Shown here piece after piece: positions 24,290 through 34,105 of a stretch of DNA of 64,000 nucleotides. The notes under the pieces were generated by a model. It saw nothing but the letters and a program-made list of their open reading frames with translations. It was not told the DNA's origin and made no database searches. Made by a program: the position numbers and the translations under genes. The stretch is from NCBI GenBank assembly GCA_037962975.1, contig CM075674.1:81980501-82044500 (forward strand). The letters run 5' to 3'. This DNA comes from Clitoria ternatea. Lineage: Eukaryota > Streptophyta > Magnoliopsida > Fabales > Fabaceae. Within the stretch, counting starts at the first letter, position 1, and every line of letters starts with the position of its first letter.

Positions 24290-25689
24290 TTGATTGATTT
24301 TCGAGTGAGTAGTAGCCCGGACACGCATGATGATTATATATTGCTTGATGTTGTTGAATTCCGTCCATATATGTGATGAGGTTTATGGTGATGACTATCT
24401 TGAGATGCTTGAGATGTATGTTATGATAATGCTGAGTGCATTGTGTAATTTGTTACTGGTCCCTACGTGAGTAATGGTATGATTGTATGCATGTGATGCT
24501 TGATATTGATTATGCGTATGCTGAGTGCATAGGATGGGGACTGGCATGATAATTCTGAGTGGACTGTGTAAGAGAAACCATGGGATGATTGCTGTAAAGG
24601 ATAAATCCGAGTGATAGAGGATAATCCGAGTGGATGGCATAGGATTGCCGAGTGAATGTGATGGGTTACCGAGTCATCTGATTTGTTGTGAAGATGCCGA
24701 GTGCATATAATGCGGAATGCTAAATACCGAGTGGGCAATCGGATGAATATGCGTTTAATGAAATTGAATGTGTTGATGTGATATGAGACCCGGGTTGGAC
24801 TCGGGCAGTGCCTAGAGCATTAAGAGTGAAATAAGACGCTTGATGAAGTCCTTGGGTTGGACCCAAGGCAGATGCCGAGTGCATTGGAGTTGAACTCCGA
24901 GTGAGTGTGACCATATGCATCCGATTCGCCACTGGAATGTTTGGAGCATGTATATATACCGATCGGCAATCAGATGATGAAACGTGTGAGAACGTGATTA
25001 AGTCCTTGAGCTGGGCTAAGGCAGACTCTTTGAGTAAGGCTCAGAGTTGAATGAAATCTGAGTGGATCAGTATACTTGTGACTGAGTGAATTGAGCTTAT
25101 GACCGAGTGAACTAGGTGATTTACCGATTGGAAGATGATTGTGATTGTTCATATTGAATGGAAGTATTTGATGTGCTGATTGAAGATATATATTATTGCA
25201 TGTTGTGGATTATGTGATTAATCCGAGCCAATATCTGTCATTTAATATGTAAAGCTCACCCCTACACCATTTTTCAGTATGTGCAGGTCGGATTAGCTGA
25301 TGGGAGGGCCTTTAACCCGAGTGGTGGGTGTTTGTGATAATGACTGTGTATATAATGTAGTGTACCGAGTACATCTTGTTGTATTAAAGCCTTGGCCGGC
25401 TCATAACAATAATGTGTAATGAATACAATTATGTATGTATAGGAATCCGAGTGCCAATTTATATATATATATATGATTTACAGTGATGTCAGACACTGGT
25501 ATCGGATTATAAATGTTGATAATGAATATTGATAACATGTATTGAAATTGGCTGAGTATTGGTGAATAAGTAAAGTTAAGTTGAAATTATCCGAGTGTAT
25601 GCGTATGTATATATATATGTTATGTTGATAACATGGTTATGAATCGGTGGAAGTGTATTGCTGTATCGGTAGTCGGACTTGGAATTAGA

Positions 25690-25726
<37 letters not shown>

Positions 25727-26440
25727 TGATTTATGTTGATTTGATGCTTCTCACCGACTGGGAAATGATGTTGCATGAATGATCCTAAGTTAATGAATTC
25801 CGTGAGAAGTGTAAGAAGTCTAGATCCATTTTCGAGTGAGGCTCTAGTGTATAGACCTTCTTTCCCGAGTGGGAGAATTGAGAATATACTGAGAGAAGTG
25901 TGAAGGGTACATTCCCGATTGTGTTAAGGTCTTATTCTCCGAGAGAAACATTATTGTGGGAGCTGAACCGAGTGAGGCTAAATATGTGGCCTTTTACCGA
26001 GTGAAAATACAGGTAATGACTTGGATATTTTCGAGTGGAAATCCGAGTGAACTTCTTCCGAGTGAAGAGCGGTTGTAATGGTTTAGTTTGAAATATATTC
26101 TAAGTATAGGATATATAATCCGAGTTAGTAAGATGAGTTATAGCCGAATGGGACTTGATGTTGTGATTTCTCTGAGTGAAGAGAATTGAAAGTTTTAACC
26201 TAGTGATGGAGTTCAAATATGCCGAGTGCCTAATGGATGACGTTTTCTAAGTGACTTATGGCCGTGTTACACCAAGTGGTGTTGATTGGGAAATATTCTG
26301 AGTAAGGAAGGTTTTGGGATCCCGAGTGGGATACCCCTCATTCCCGAGTGGATTACATATGAGATCTTTGAGGACAGAAAAGAAATGACTAAGTATAATA
26401 TGATGGAGCAATCCCGAGTGAATGTGAACTCTGAATCCCG
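24290..26440 (+). repeat. Dispersed CCGAGTG words
   Basis: More than 25 copies of CCGAGTG or one-base variants occur in about 2.1 kb, almost all in this orientation and irregularly spaced (about 15-200 bp). Examples: 24626, 24648, 24693, 25316, 25864, 25965, 26321, 26343, 26413. The sequence between them is not repetitive. Confidence 0.8.
25691..25723. repeat. (TA)n microsatellite
   Basis: About 33 bp of uninterrupted TA dinucleotides within the 4.1-kb LTR. Confidence 0.9.
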
Positions 26441-26469
26441 AGTAAAGGAACACCGGGTGAGTGTGACTT

Positions 26470-26610
26470 CTTGCTTCAGCGAATGAGGTATTCACTCCAG
26501 CGAGTGAGTATGCTGGGAAGGTTTCTGAGTGATTTCGCTTAAGCGAATGTGTGCTCGCCCGAGCGAGTTGGGCGTCTCGCCCAAGCGGACCTGTGTCTCG
26601 CTTGAGCGAG
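26470..26610. repeat. CTCGCYYRAGCGAG palindromes near the LTR end
   Basis: Sites start at 26470, 26491, 26534, 26554, 26576 and 26597, i.e. steps of 21, 43, 20, 22 and 21 bp: all near multiples of 21. Sequences drift (CTTGCTTCAGCGAA, TTCGCTTAAGCGAA, CTCGCCCGAGCGAG, CTCGCTTGAGCGAG) but keep dyad symmetry. Confidence 0.9.
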
Positions 26611-27043
26611 TGGGCACTGGTGTAGCCTTCGCTTGTGCGCTGGCTGCTTCTTCCCCTGGGCTGCTTTTGGTCGGTTTTTCCTTCTTCTTGCCTTTCTTTC
26701 CTTTTTATTAATGGTCATTGGACCTGGCTCTCATATCTTCATATATGAGAGTGGCTTATTATAGGTCCAGGTATTTTCTAAATAATTGGCCCGGTTCTTC
26801 ATGATTTATTTTGGGAAAAATTTCCCCTGACCCGGGTTTAACTCTAATAAAAATTTAGGATGTTACACCTAATGCAATTGCTTCCAAAACAGAATGACCC
26901 TAATCGATTAGCCTGGTCTTCCTAATCGATTATCTTCACTGTATTTCAGGGTCTGATTTCATGTCTTTGTTTTTGCAAGGATTTCTTCAAGAGTGTTTTT
27001 GTCATTATCAAAATTCTTGAACCTGTTTACACATTCAAACACA

Positions 27044-27498
27044 TTCTCCCCCTTTTTGATGATGACAACTATATTCATCTCTTGAGGGTTGTTAGTTTTA
27101 AACAAAAAGACTTATCTCTAATTTTATCTCTTGCAGAAACATATCAGCTGCATTATCTCTTAATCACAGTTTCAAATAGCAGAGCTTCTTTAACCAGTTT
27201 TTCAAATGTTCAGCATCTTAACAATATCCTTATCTCTTATCTTTTAGCATTAACAAATCTCCCCCTATCAAAAAGGAATTTATTAACCTCTTTACAAATT
27301 GTTATACTTATTCCTGGATGAACAAGATATGAACAAATAATCTCCCCCTTTGGAATCATCAAAAAGACTAAAACAAGTAAAGCATGTAAGGAAAGACATA
27401 TTTTATTCATGATAACGAAAGGAAATTACATGAAGAAAATAAAAACGTTAATGAAATGAAGAACTGAAGCAGAAAAACAGAAAGCACAACCACAAAAT
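27044..27498 (-). other. Polypurine tract and repeated PPT-like words
   Basis: The true PPT (reverse complement AAAAAGGGGGAGAA, 27044-27057) abuts the 3' LTR. Two further copies of the GGGGGAGAT word lie at about 27257-27268 and 27340-27352, each next to a TTTTTGAT-like flank. The rest is AT-rich with no gene. Confidence 0.8.
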
Positions 27499-28608
27499 CT
27501 AGTTATCAGGATTAAAAAATCGAAGCTCGGAGATTTGGTGGGAGAGTTCTTCATAGCGCTGTTGCATCATCTCAAAGTGTTGCTGCTCGGTCATTGAGAG
27601 CTCTTGAAGGGAGTTTTCGAGGCGATCGAAGCGGCGGTCAAGATAAGCATAGAGTGATGCAAAGGGGTCAGCAGGAGCGGATGAAGAGGCTTGAGGTGCA
27701 GGAGGAGGAGGAGGAACAGGCTCATCATCAGCAGGAGCTTCAAAGGGAATGTTGGCATCAATGCCTTCCATTCGTGAGTACCATGCTCCGTATAGAAAAA
27801 CAAGACCCATTTTGGTTAAATGATGAGTGCCGATGCAGGCTCTTGGAGGCACTTTTTCTGATAATTCTCCAGCCAAGTCTACTCCACAATATTTGAAAAT
27901 TTTGGTAAGGAGAATACCATATGGAAGTTTTTGTTGGTCCTTTGCGTGGCGCATATGGAACTTGACCAACTGAACCCAGTTAATTTCCTTGTGGTTCAGC
28001 ATCGCCCACATCAAGAGGACATCATCTTCTTCCACCAAGGCATAGTTTCCACCACGAGGAACTATCATTTTGACCAAGAAAAAGTGGAGGAGACGATTGT
28101 TCATAGTCAGATGTCCTACTAGCTTGTGGTTGCTCCTGGGACGATCAGCTTTCCACAATGATTGACGAGCAGTTAGAGCATTGAAGCCCCATTCATCTTC
28201 TGGTTCTCCTCCATCAAAATCTACATTGTTGAGCGGCAGCATAGAGATTTCTGCAAATTGGGCGTTGGTGAGCTTGATGGTCACGTTTTTCACTTTGGAT
28301 TCGACCATCCCATTCACCAGTTTGAGATTGCAGTAGAACACCCTGATGAGTTCAGGATAATATTCTTCTTCCTTGAGGGTGAGGAAGGGAAAGAGGTTGT
28401 AGTGGTGGAGGCATTGGGTGAAGGTGAGGCTTTGGTTATCAAAGGTTTCTGCAATAGTGAAGTGTGGTGTCATGATTTCTTTCTCAGAAAAGTTTTTGAC
28501 AAAGTTTTTGAGGTCTCTAGGGGAGGAAAAGAACCTTGAGAAGTCAAGGGGGTTATTGGCCTGAGCCATGGAGGACCTTGCTCTTTTAACTGTGCGAGAG
28601 GAAGACAT
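27499..28608 (-). CDS. Extra 3' ORF of the SIRE-like element (putative plant transposon protein domain), 369 aa
   Basis: Intact ORF on the same strand as gag-pol, between pol and the purine tract, where SIRE/Maximus elements often carry an env-like gene. The start is taken at ATG 28608 (MSSSRTVKRARSSMAQ); six further upstream codons lead to a non-ATG start. The body (DFSRFFSSPRDLKNFVKNFSE..., FYCNLKLVNGMVESKVKNVTI, a segment resembling IGTHHLTKMGLVFLYGAWYS) resembles the 'putative plant transposon protein' domain (Transposase_32-like) rather than a membrane envelope; I see no signal peptide or membrane segment. A Pro/Ala linker near 300 precedes a C-terminal coiled coil (LDRRFDRLENSLQELSMTEQ, then MMQQRYEELSHQISEL). 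It is free of stops while pol has three. It has its own TATA box and upstream palindrome array. Function unknown. Confidence 0.75.
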   Translation of the reverse strand: MSSSRTVKRARSSMAQANNPLDFSRFFSSPRDLKNFVKNFSEKEIMTPHFTIAETFDNQSLTFTQCLHHYNLFPFLTLKEEEYYPELIRVFYCNLKLVNGMVESKVKNVTIKLTNAQFAEISMLPLNNVDFDGGEPEDEWGFNALTARQSLWKADRPRSNHKLVGHLTMNNRLLHFFLVKMIVPRGGNYALVEEDDVLLMWAMLNHKEINWVQLVKFHMRHAKDQQKLPYGILLTKIFKYCGVDLAGELSEKVPPRACIGTHHLTKMGLVFLYGAWYSRMEGIDANIPFEAPADDEPVPPPPPAPQASSSAPADPFASLYAYLDRRFDRLENSLQELSMTEQQHFEMMQQRYEELSHQISELRFFNPDN

Positions 28609-28718
28609 GGTGAAGAAGAGAAGCAAAGAGAAAAATGAGAAGTAGAAGGAGTTCTTTGGAACTTTTGAGAGTGAGGAAGAAGGAGGAGGTAGTATGAGTT
28701 GAGAGGGTGAAGAGAGGA

Positions 28719-28728
28719 GTATTTATAG
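28719..28728 (-). promoter_or_regulatory. Internal TATA box upstream of the extra ORF
   Basis: The reverse complement reads CTCCTCTATAAATACTCCTC. A start about 30 bp downstream would leave a pyrimidine-rich leader of about 85 nt before the ATG at 28608. The nearest palindrome (28845/28855) is 117-127 bp upstream, as at the LTR TATA (118 bp). Confidence 0.65.
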
Positions 28729-28844
28729 AGGAGGATTAGGTTTAGAAGGTAGAGGATTTGGTTTAGAAAGAGGTGAGATGAGTTAAGAGAGGGGGGGGGG
28801 GGGAATTCGAGCAGGCCTTGGAAACAGCGTTTTTGACTCTGCAG

Positions 28845-29184
28845 AATCGATGCTAATCGATTACAGAGCATAGGTAATCGATTAGCTAACTGTTTCTAGG
28901 GAATTTCAAACGTTTCGCACAGAGTGTAATCGATTATTGAATTGGCATAATCGATTAGGGAAGAAACAGAAACGTCCTAATCGATTGGAACAATATGGTA
29001 ATCGATTATTGAGAAGATGAAACGTTTTATACCTGAAACAGAGGCTGTGTAATCGATTATGGATTAGAAGGTAATCGATTGCGCATAAAACAGAAGCAGT
29101 GTAATCGATTAGATATCATAGGGTAATCGATTATCAACAAAACAGAAACATGTTAATCGATTATGAGGAGCTGTGTAATCGATT
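28845..29184. repeat. Internal array of paired AATCGATT palindromes between pol and the extra ORF
   Basis: Pairs start at 28855/28876, 28928/28949, 28979/29000, 29051/29073, 29103/29125 and 29155/29177, plus AATCGATG at 28845. Within-pair spacing is 21-22 bp; pair starts are 73, 51, 72, 52 and 52 bp apart, the same geometry as the LTR array. Intervening sequence (GAAACAGAAACG words) differs from the LTR array. A 13-bp G run (28791-28803) lies between the array and the TATA box. Confidence 0.95.
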
Positions 29185-29308
29185 ATTTAGTTCAAAAACT
29201 TGAGGTTTTCACACAGGAGAGTTACAAACATGAAATGTAATATTAATGAATCATACCATTTATCCAATCATGCCATACAACACAGTTTTTATCAAAATAC
29301 TTCATCAT

Positions 29309-32300
29309 TCAAACACAGTTGGTCATGTCAAGAATTCCTAATTCTCTTCTAATGTGGATGAATTGCTCCCTAGCTAAAGGTTTGGTGAAAATATCTGCTA
29401 GTTGCCTAGAAGTTTCAATATGCTCAATTACACAGTCTCCTTTTAATACATGGTCTCTAATGAAATGATGCCTAATCTCAATATGTTTAGTCCCAGAATG
29501 CATTACAGGATTTTTTGAGATATTGATAACACTAGTATTATCACACTTAAGAGGCACATTGTTCAATACAACTCTAAAGTCTAGAAGTTGTTGTCTCATC
29601 CAAAGGATTTAAGCACAACAACTACCAGCTGCAACATATTCTGCCTCAGCTGTTGATAGCGCAACACTTACTTGTTTCTTGCTATGCCAAGAAACAAGAG
29701 AACTACCAAGCAAGTGACATGTTCCGCTAGTGCTTTTTCTGTCAAGTTTACATCCTGCAAAGTCTGAATCAGAGTAACCAACTAAAATACATTCAGCCCC
29801 TTTGGGGTACCATAAACCAACATTTTGAGTCCCAACTAAATATTTCATTATCCTTTTTACTGCAGTGAGATGTGATTCCTTAGGACAAGCCTGGTATTTA
29901 ACACACATACACACAACAAACATGATATCCGGTCTACTAGCGGTTAAGTAAAGTAAGGATCCTATCATACCTCTGTATTTTGTGAGTTCAACATCCTTAC
30001 CTTTCTCATCCTTGTCCAAATAGCATGAAGTACCCATGGGTGTGGCAATATCATTTGCTTTGTCCATATTGAATTTTCTAAGTAGTTCTTTGCAGTACAT
30101 GGATTGATTGATGAATGTGCCTTCATTGGTTTGCTTGATTTGAAGTCCAAGGAAGAAAGTGAGTTCCCCCATCATGGACATTTCAAATTCTTCCTGCATT
30201 AGCTTAGCAAACTCCTTGCACATTGAATCGTTAGTGGCACCAAATATTATATCATCAACATAAACTTGTACCAATAGTATGTTATTTTTCTTGTGCTTTA
30301 TAAATAGAGTTGTATCAACCTTTCCTCTTTCAAACTAATTTTCTAAAAGAAATTTGCTCAACCTTTCATACCAAGCTCTTGGAGCTTGTTTCAAACCGTA
30401 CAAAGCTTTCTTTAATTTGAAAACATGTTTTGGAAATTGATGGTTTTCAAAACCTGGAGGTTGATCAACATATACTTCCTCTTGAATGTATCCATTCAAG
30501 AAAGCACTTTTAACATCCATTTGGTACAATTTGAAATCCCTACAGCATGCGAAGGCTAATAGTAATCTAATTGCTTCTAATCTAGCTACGGGTGCATACG
30601 TTTCTTCATAATCAATACCTTCTTCTTGATTATACCCTTTAGCTATAAGCCTAGCTTTGTTTCTAGTAATTATACCATTTTCATCCATTTTATTCCTAAA
30701 AACCCATTTAGTTCCTATTATTTGGTGATCATTGGGTCTTGGCACAAGCTCCCAAACTTCATTTCTTTCAAATTGATTTAGCTCTTCTTGCATTGCCAAC
30801 ATCCAATGTTCATCAATAATAGCCTCATTTATGTTCTTGGGTTCTATTTGAGATACAAAGGCTAAATGATTGCATGTATTTCTAATTGTATTACGAGTAC
30901 TTACACCTTTAGTCATTTCACCTATGACTTTGTCTAGAGGATGATCCTTCAATGTGGTCTATTGTTGTGGTTCCTCTTGTTGTGCTGCGTTTGTGTCCTT
31001 GATTTCTCCATCCTTGTCATCTATGGTCAATTCTTGAAGAGTACCTACAAGATCATCAACATCTTCCTTTCTCGGAGGGTTATGGCTATTTTCATCAAAT
31101 TTAACATGAATAGACTCTTCAATGGTGTTTGATTGTTTGTTGAAGATTCGATAAGATTTACTAGATTGAGAGTATCCTAGGAATATTGCCTCATCAGATT
31201 TGGCATCAAACTTTCCTAGATTATCCTTTCCATTATTGAGCACAAAACATTTACATCCAAAAATGTGAAAGTGTGCAATGTTGGGTTTCCTACCCTTGTA
31301 AAGTTCATAGTGGGTTTTCTTTAAAATAGGCCTTATTAAACATCTATTCATAACATAACAAGCGGTGTTTACCGCATCGGCCCAGAAATGTTTTGCAATA
31401 TGGTTTTCATTTAACATGGTTCTTGCAAGCTCTACTAAGGATCTATTTTTCCTTTCAACTACTCCATTTTGTTGTGGAGTTCTAGGAGCTGAAAAATTGT
31501 GATTAATACCATGTTTTTCACAAAATTTTTCAAAAAAGTGATTTTCAAACTCTCCCCCATGATCGGTTCTAATGGATGCAATTTTAGAATTTTGCTCATT
31601 TTGGATAATCTTTGCAAGTTTCTTGAATGCATGATATGCTTCATTTTTATGAGCAAGAAACAATGTCCATGTATATCTAGAATAGTCATCTACTATAACT
31701 AGACCATAGTAATTACCTCCAAAGCTTTTGATTTTGGATGGTCCAAATAAGTCCATGTGCAAAAGTTGTAAAGGCCTTTGTGTAGACACAATGTTTTTGG
31801 ATTGAAAAGATGCCTTTACTTGTTTTCCCTTTTGACATGCATCACAAAATCTATTTTCAAACTTAAGCTTTGGTAGACCAATTACTAATTCTTTGGAAAC
31901 AAGTTTGTTCAAATGGTCTACATGTATATGAGCTATTCTCCTATGCCATAGCCAAGTTTCATCCTCTTTTGAAATGAAGCATTGTTCATCATTTGTAGAC
32001 AAACTATCCACATCAATCATGTAAATATTATCAATCCTTTTTCCAATAAATTTGACCTCTTTGTTTAGCTTATTCTCAATTATACAACAATTGGATTCAA
32101 ATAAAACTCTATATCCTTTGTCACATAATTGACTTATGCTAAGTAGATTATGTTTGAGGCCTTCAACATACAACACGTCACTTATGGATGTGGAAGAATT
32201 CTTACCAATATTTCCGATGCCTAGGATCCTTCCTTTGGTGTTGTCTCCGTAGGTGACACTTCCTTTTCTCTTGGGAGTGAATGATGTAAACTTGCTTATG

Positions 32301-32341
32301 TCTCCCGTCATATGCTTTGAACACCCACTATCCAAGTACCA
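29309..32341 (-). pseudogene. SIRE-like pol: protease-integrase-RT-RNase H, three nonsense codons
   Basis: One continuous frame, interrupted only by TAG at 30959-30961, TAG at 30335-30337 and TAA at 29609-29611. Protease end WYLDSGCSKHMTGD. GAG-pre-integrase LWHRRIAHIHVDHL with CDACQKGKQ. Integrase catalytic residues are all present: Asp in LLHMDLFGP, Asp in RTDHGGEFE, Glu in NGVVERKNRS. RT has WVFRNKMDENG, KSAFLNGYIQEEVYVDQPPGF and the YVDD box (VQVYVDDIIFG). RNase H shows GYSDSDFAGCKLDRKSTSG and STAEAEYVAAGSC. The TAA at 29609 falls where relatives have Gln, so a C-to-T change is likely. As it stands the polyprotein cannot be made in full, although every active-site motif I can check is intact. 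Confidence 0.9.
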
Positions 32342-32402
32342 ATGGGTGTTGCTTGCCTTGAAGCATACCTACAAAACAAGATTAGTTTAGAGAACTAGGT
32401 AC

Positions 32403-32654
32403 CTATTTTATGTTGGGTCCTTTTAGGTTAGTTTGTGGTAATGTTCCTTTGGGAACCCACACCTTTTTCATAACCTTTGGCCCTAATTTTCTAACACTAC
32501 ACTTATAAGCACTATGTCCTTTGAAACCACAATGATTGCATTTTATAAAAGGTGAAGATGATTTGCTTGGTGGTACAAAGAAATTTTTATAGTGTTTTTC
32601 CATTTTGTGATTGCTATGTTCTTGGTCATATCCTAACCCGGTTTTACTAAACAT
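32403..32654 (-). pseudogene. SIRE-like gag C-terminal segment, frameshifted
   Basis: Reads KTGLGYDQEHSN, then a second CCHC knuckle CNHCGFKGHSAYKC and VWVPKGTLPQTN, the conserved link to pol in SIRE-like elements. It is one frame off gag upstream and pol downstream, so two small indels flank it. Up to these indels gag-pol was a single frame. Confidence 0.8.
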
Positions 32655-34051
32655 GCATTTTGTTGTCCAAGCAAGATATTCAAGTTGTCTCGTCCATTAG
32701 TGAACTTTTCTAATGTCTTATTTAGATCTATAACCTTTGTTTCTAGCATAACGCATCTTTTTGCAAAGTCACATGGTTTATCCTTAGAACATGCTTGAAC
32801 ATTCTCTAATTCTTCTTTTAAGCTTTTATTTTCTTTACATACCTCCATAAGATGCATTTCAAGGGTATCACTAATTTTCCTAGATAACTTAAGCCTATTA
32901 GAGACTTTTATAAACTTATCATATAATTCCTCAAATGCATCTAGTAGTTCATTCTTGTCTAAGTCAAGAAGATTTACCTCATTATCTTCTTCTTGGTGAT
33001 TGGTCATTAAGCAAAGATTTGCTTCCTCATTTTTCGAATCGTCGGAGCTACTTATATTGTTCTCATCCCAAGCGATGTAAGCTTTTCTTCTTCCTCGTTT
33101 ATCCTTGCCCTTCTTTTTAAGATTTGGGCAATCGACCTTGAAGTGCCCTTCCTTGCCACATTCGAAACAACTAGGTGAAGAAGAAATTTCATTTGAAGTT
33201 GGCTTTTTACCTTGGGGCTTGAAGCTCTTTTGGAATCTTTTGTTCTTCATGAATCTTCCAAATCGTTTTACAAACAGCCCAAATTCCTCTTCTTCATCCA
33301 TGTCACTGCATGATTCTTCTTCATGCATAGAGGTGGCTTTGAGGGCTAACCCTTTCTTCTTGGAAGATTTTTCTTCTTCCTCTGCTAGCTTCAATGCTTT
33401 TAGTTCTTGCTCTTGCTCTTGTAATTTTCCAAAGAGTGTTGTAAGAGACATCTTATTGATGCTTGGAGATTGTTTTATGGCTGTGACAAGTGGTTGCCAT
33501 TCCCTGCTAAGACTTTTCAACACTTTATGCACAAGTTCTTTGTTAGTGTAAACTTTTCCAAGAGAAATGAGATGATTAATAATAAGAGTAAATCTTTTCT
33601 GCATATCTACAATGGTTTCTCCTGAGTTAATTCTAAAGCTTTCATATTGACTTTTCAAGGTACTAATCTTGGAGTCCTTTACATCGTTAGTACCTTCGTG
33701 AGTTACTTGTAGAGTATCCCACATTTCCTTAGCAGTTTGACAAGTCATTATTCTAAAGAATTCATCTTGACCTAAAGCCATAGTAATTAGATTCTTGGCC
33801 TTGTAGCCATATTGTACTTTCTTTTCTTCCTCACTTGTCCATTCATCAATAGGCTTTTCTACATTTTTACTATCAACAGTATGCATAGGTATATAAGGAC
33901 CATTTTCAATGGCATTCCAAATTCTCAAATCAATGGATTGAATGAAGATTTTCATTCTTTCTTTCCAAAATGCATAGCCTTCCCCATTGAAAGCGGGAGG
34001 TCTGTTTATGGCACCACCCTCGGGAAAAATGTTAAGAGAACTTGAGGCCAT
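32633..34051 (-). CDS. SIRE-like gag polyprotein
   Basis: Structural protein that packages element RNA in cytoplasmic particles. The ATG at 34051 (MASSSLNIFPEGG) is chosen because the longer frame to 34117 runs into the PBS. About 472 residues. The N-terminal UBN2-type gag core includes NRPPAFNGEGYAFWKERM and a block with YESFRINSGETIVDMQKRF. A Glu/Lys-rich linker follows, then a CCHC zinc knuckle near 295 (CFECGKEGHFKVDC). A predicted coiled coil lies at about 370-450 (Leu/Glu/Lys-rich, KENKSLKEELENVQ). It ends by running into a 1-base frameshift; the C-terminal part continues in another frame at 32403-32654. Confidence 0.85.
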   Translation of the reverse strand: MASSSLNIFPEGGAINRPPAFNGEGYAFWKERMKIFIQSIDLRIWNAIENGPYIPMHTVDSKNVEKPIDEWTSEEEKKVQYGYKAKNLITMALGQDEFFRIMTCQTAKEMWDTLQVTHEGTNDVKDSKISTLKSQYESFRINSGETIVDMQKRFTLIINHLISLGKVYTNKELVHKVLKSLSREWQPLVTAIKQSPSINKMSLTTLFGKLQEQEQELKALKLAEEEEKSSKKKGLALKATSMHEEESCSDMDEEEEFGLFVKRFGRFMKNKRFQKSFKPQGKKPTSNEISSSPSCFECGKEGHFKVDCPNLKKKGKDKRGRRKAYIAWDENNISSSDDSKNEEANLCLMTNHQEEDNEVNLLDLDKNELLDAFEELYDKFIKVSNRLKLSRKISDTLEMHLMEVCKENKSLKEELENVQACSKDKPCDFAKRCVMLETKVIDLNKTLEKFTNGRDNLNILLGQQNACLVKPG

Positions 34052-34093
34052 CTTGTCTCTTGAAGCTGTTAAGCTTGATCTACCAAGAGTCAA

Positions 34094-34105
34094 GCTCTGA
34101 TACCA
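34094..34105 (-). other. Primer binding site of the SIRE-like element
   Basis: The reverse complement is TGGTATCAGAGC, a perfect initiator tRNA-Met PBS, 2 bp inside the 5' LTR. Confidence 0.95.

Larger units (their letters stand above)
22769..26867 (+). mobile_element. 4.1-kb solo-LTR-like gypsy insertion in the SIRE-like 3' LTR
   Basis: Bounded by TGTAACATCCCAAATTTTTA and its near-perfect inverse TAAAAATTTAGGATGTTACA, with TSD CCTAA at 22764-22768 and 26868-26872. The sister SIRE LTR provides the empty site. No gag or pol motif is visible; long overlapping frames at 23554-24222 on both strands look like chance. A TATA-like word (TTTATATGCG near 23408) followed by a CT-rich tract (23460-23560) fits a U3/R boundary. 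The size and TGTAACAYCC ends suit a solo LTR of a large Ty3/gypsy family; a non-autonomous element is the alternative. Confidence 0.8.
21547..27043 (-). repeat. 3' LTR of the SIRE-like element, split by an insertion
   Basis: Segments 21547-22768 and 26868-27043 together match the 34108-35499 LTR. The split contains the 22769-26867 insertion; the uninterrupted sister LTR shows the empty site GGCCTAATGCAATTG. Its AATCGATT array starts at 22424. Confidence 0.93.
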
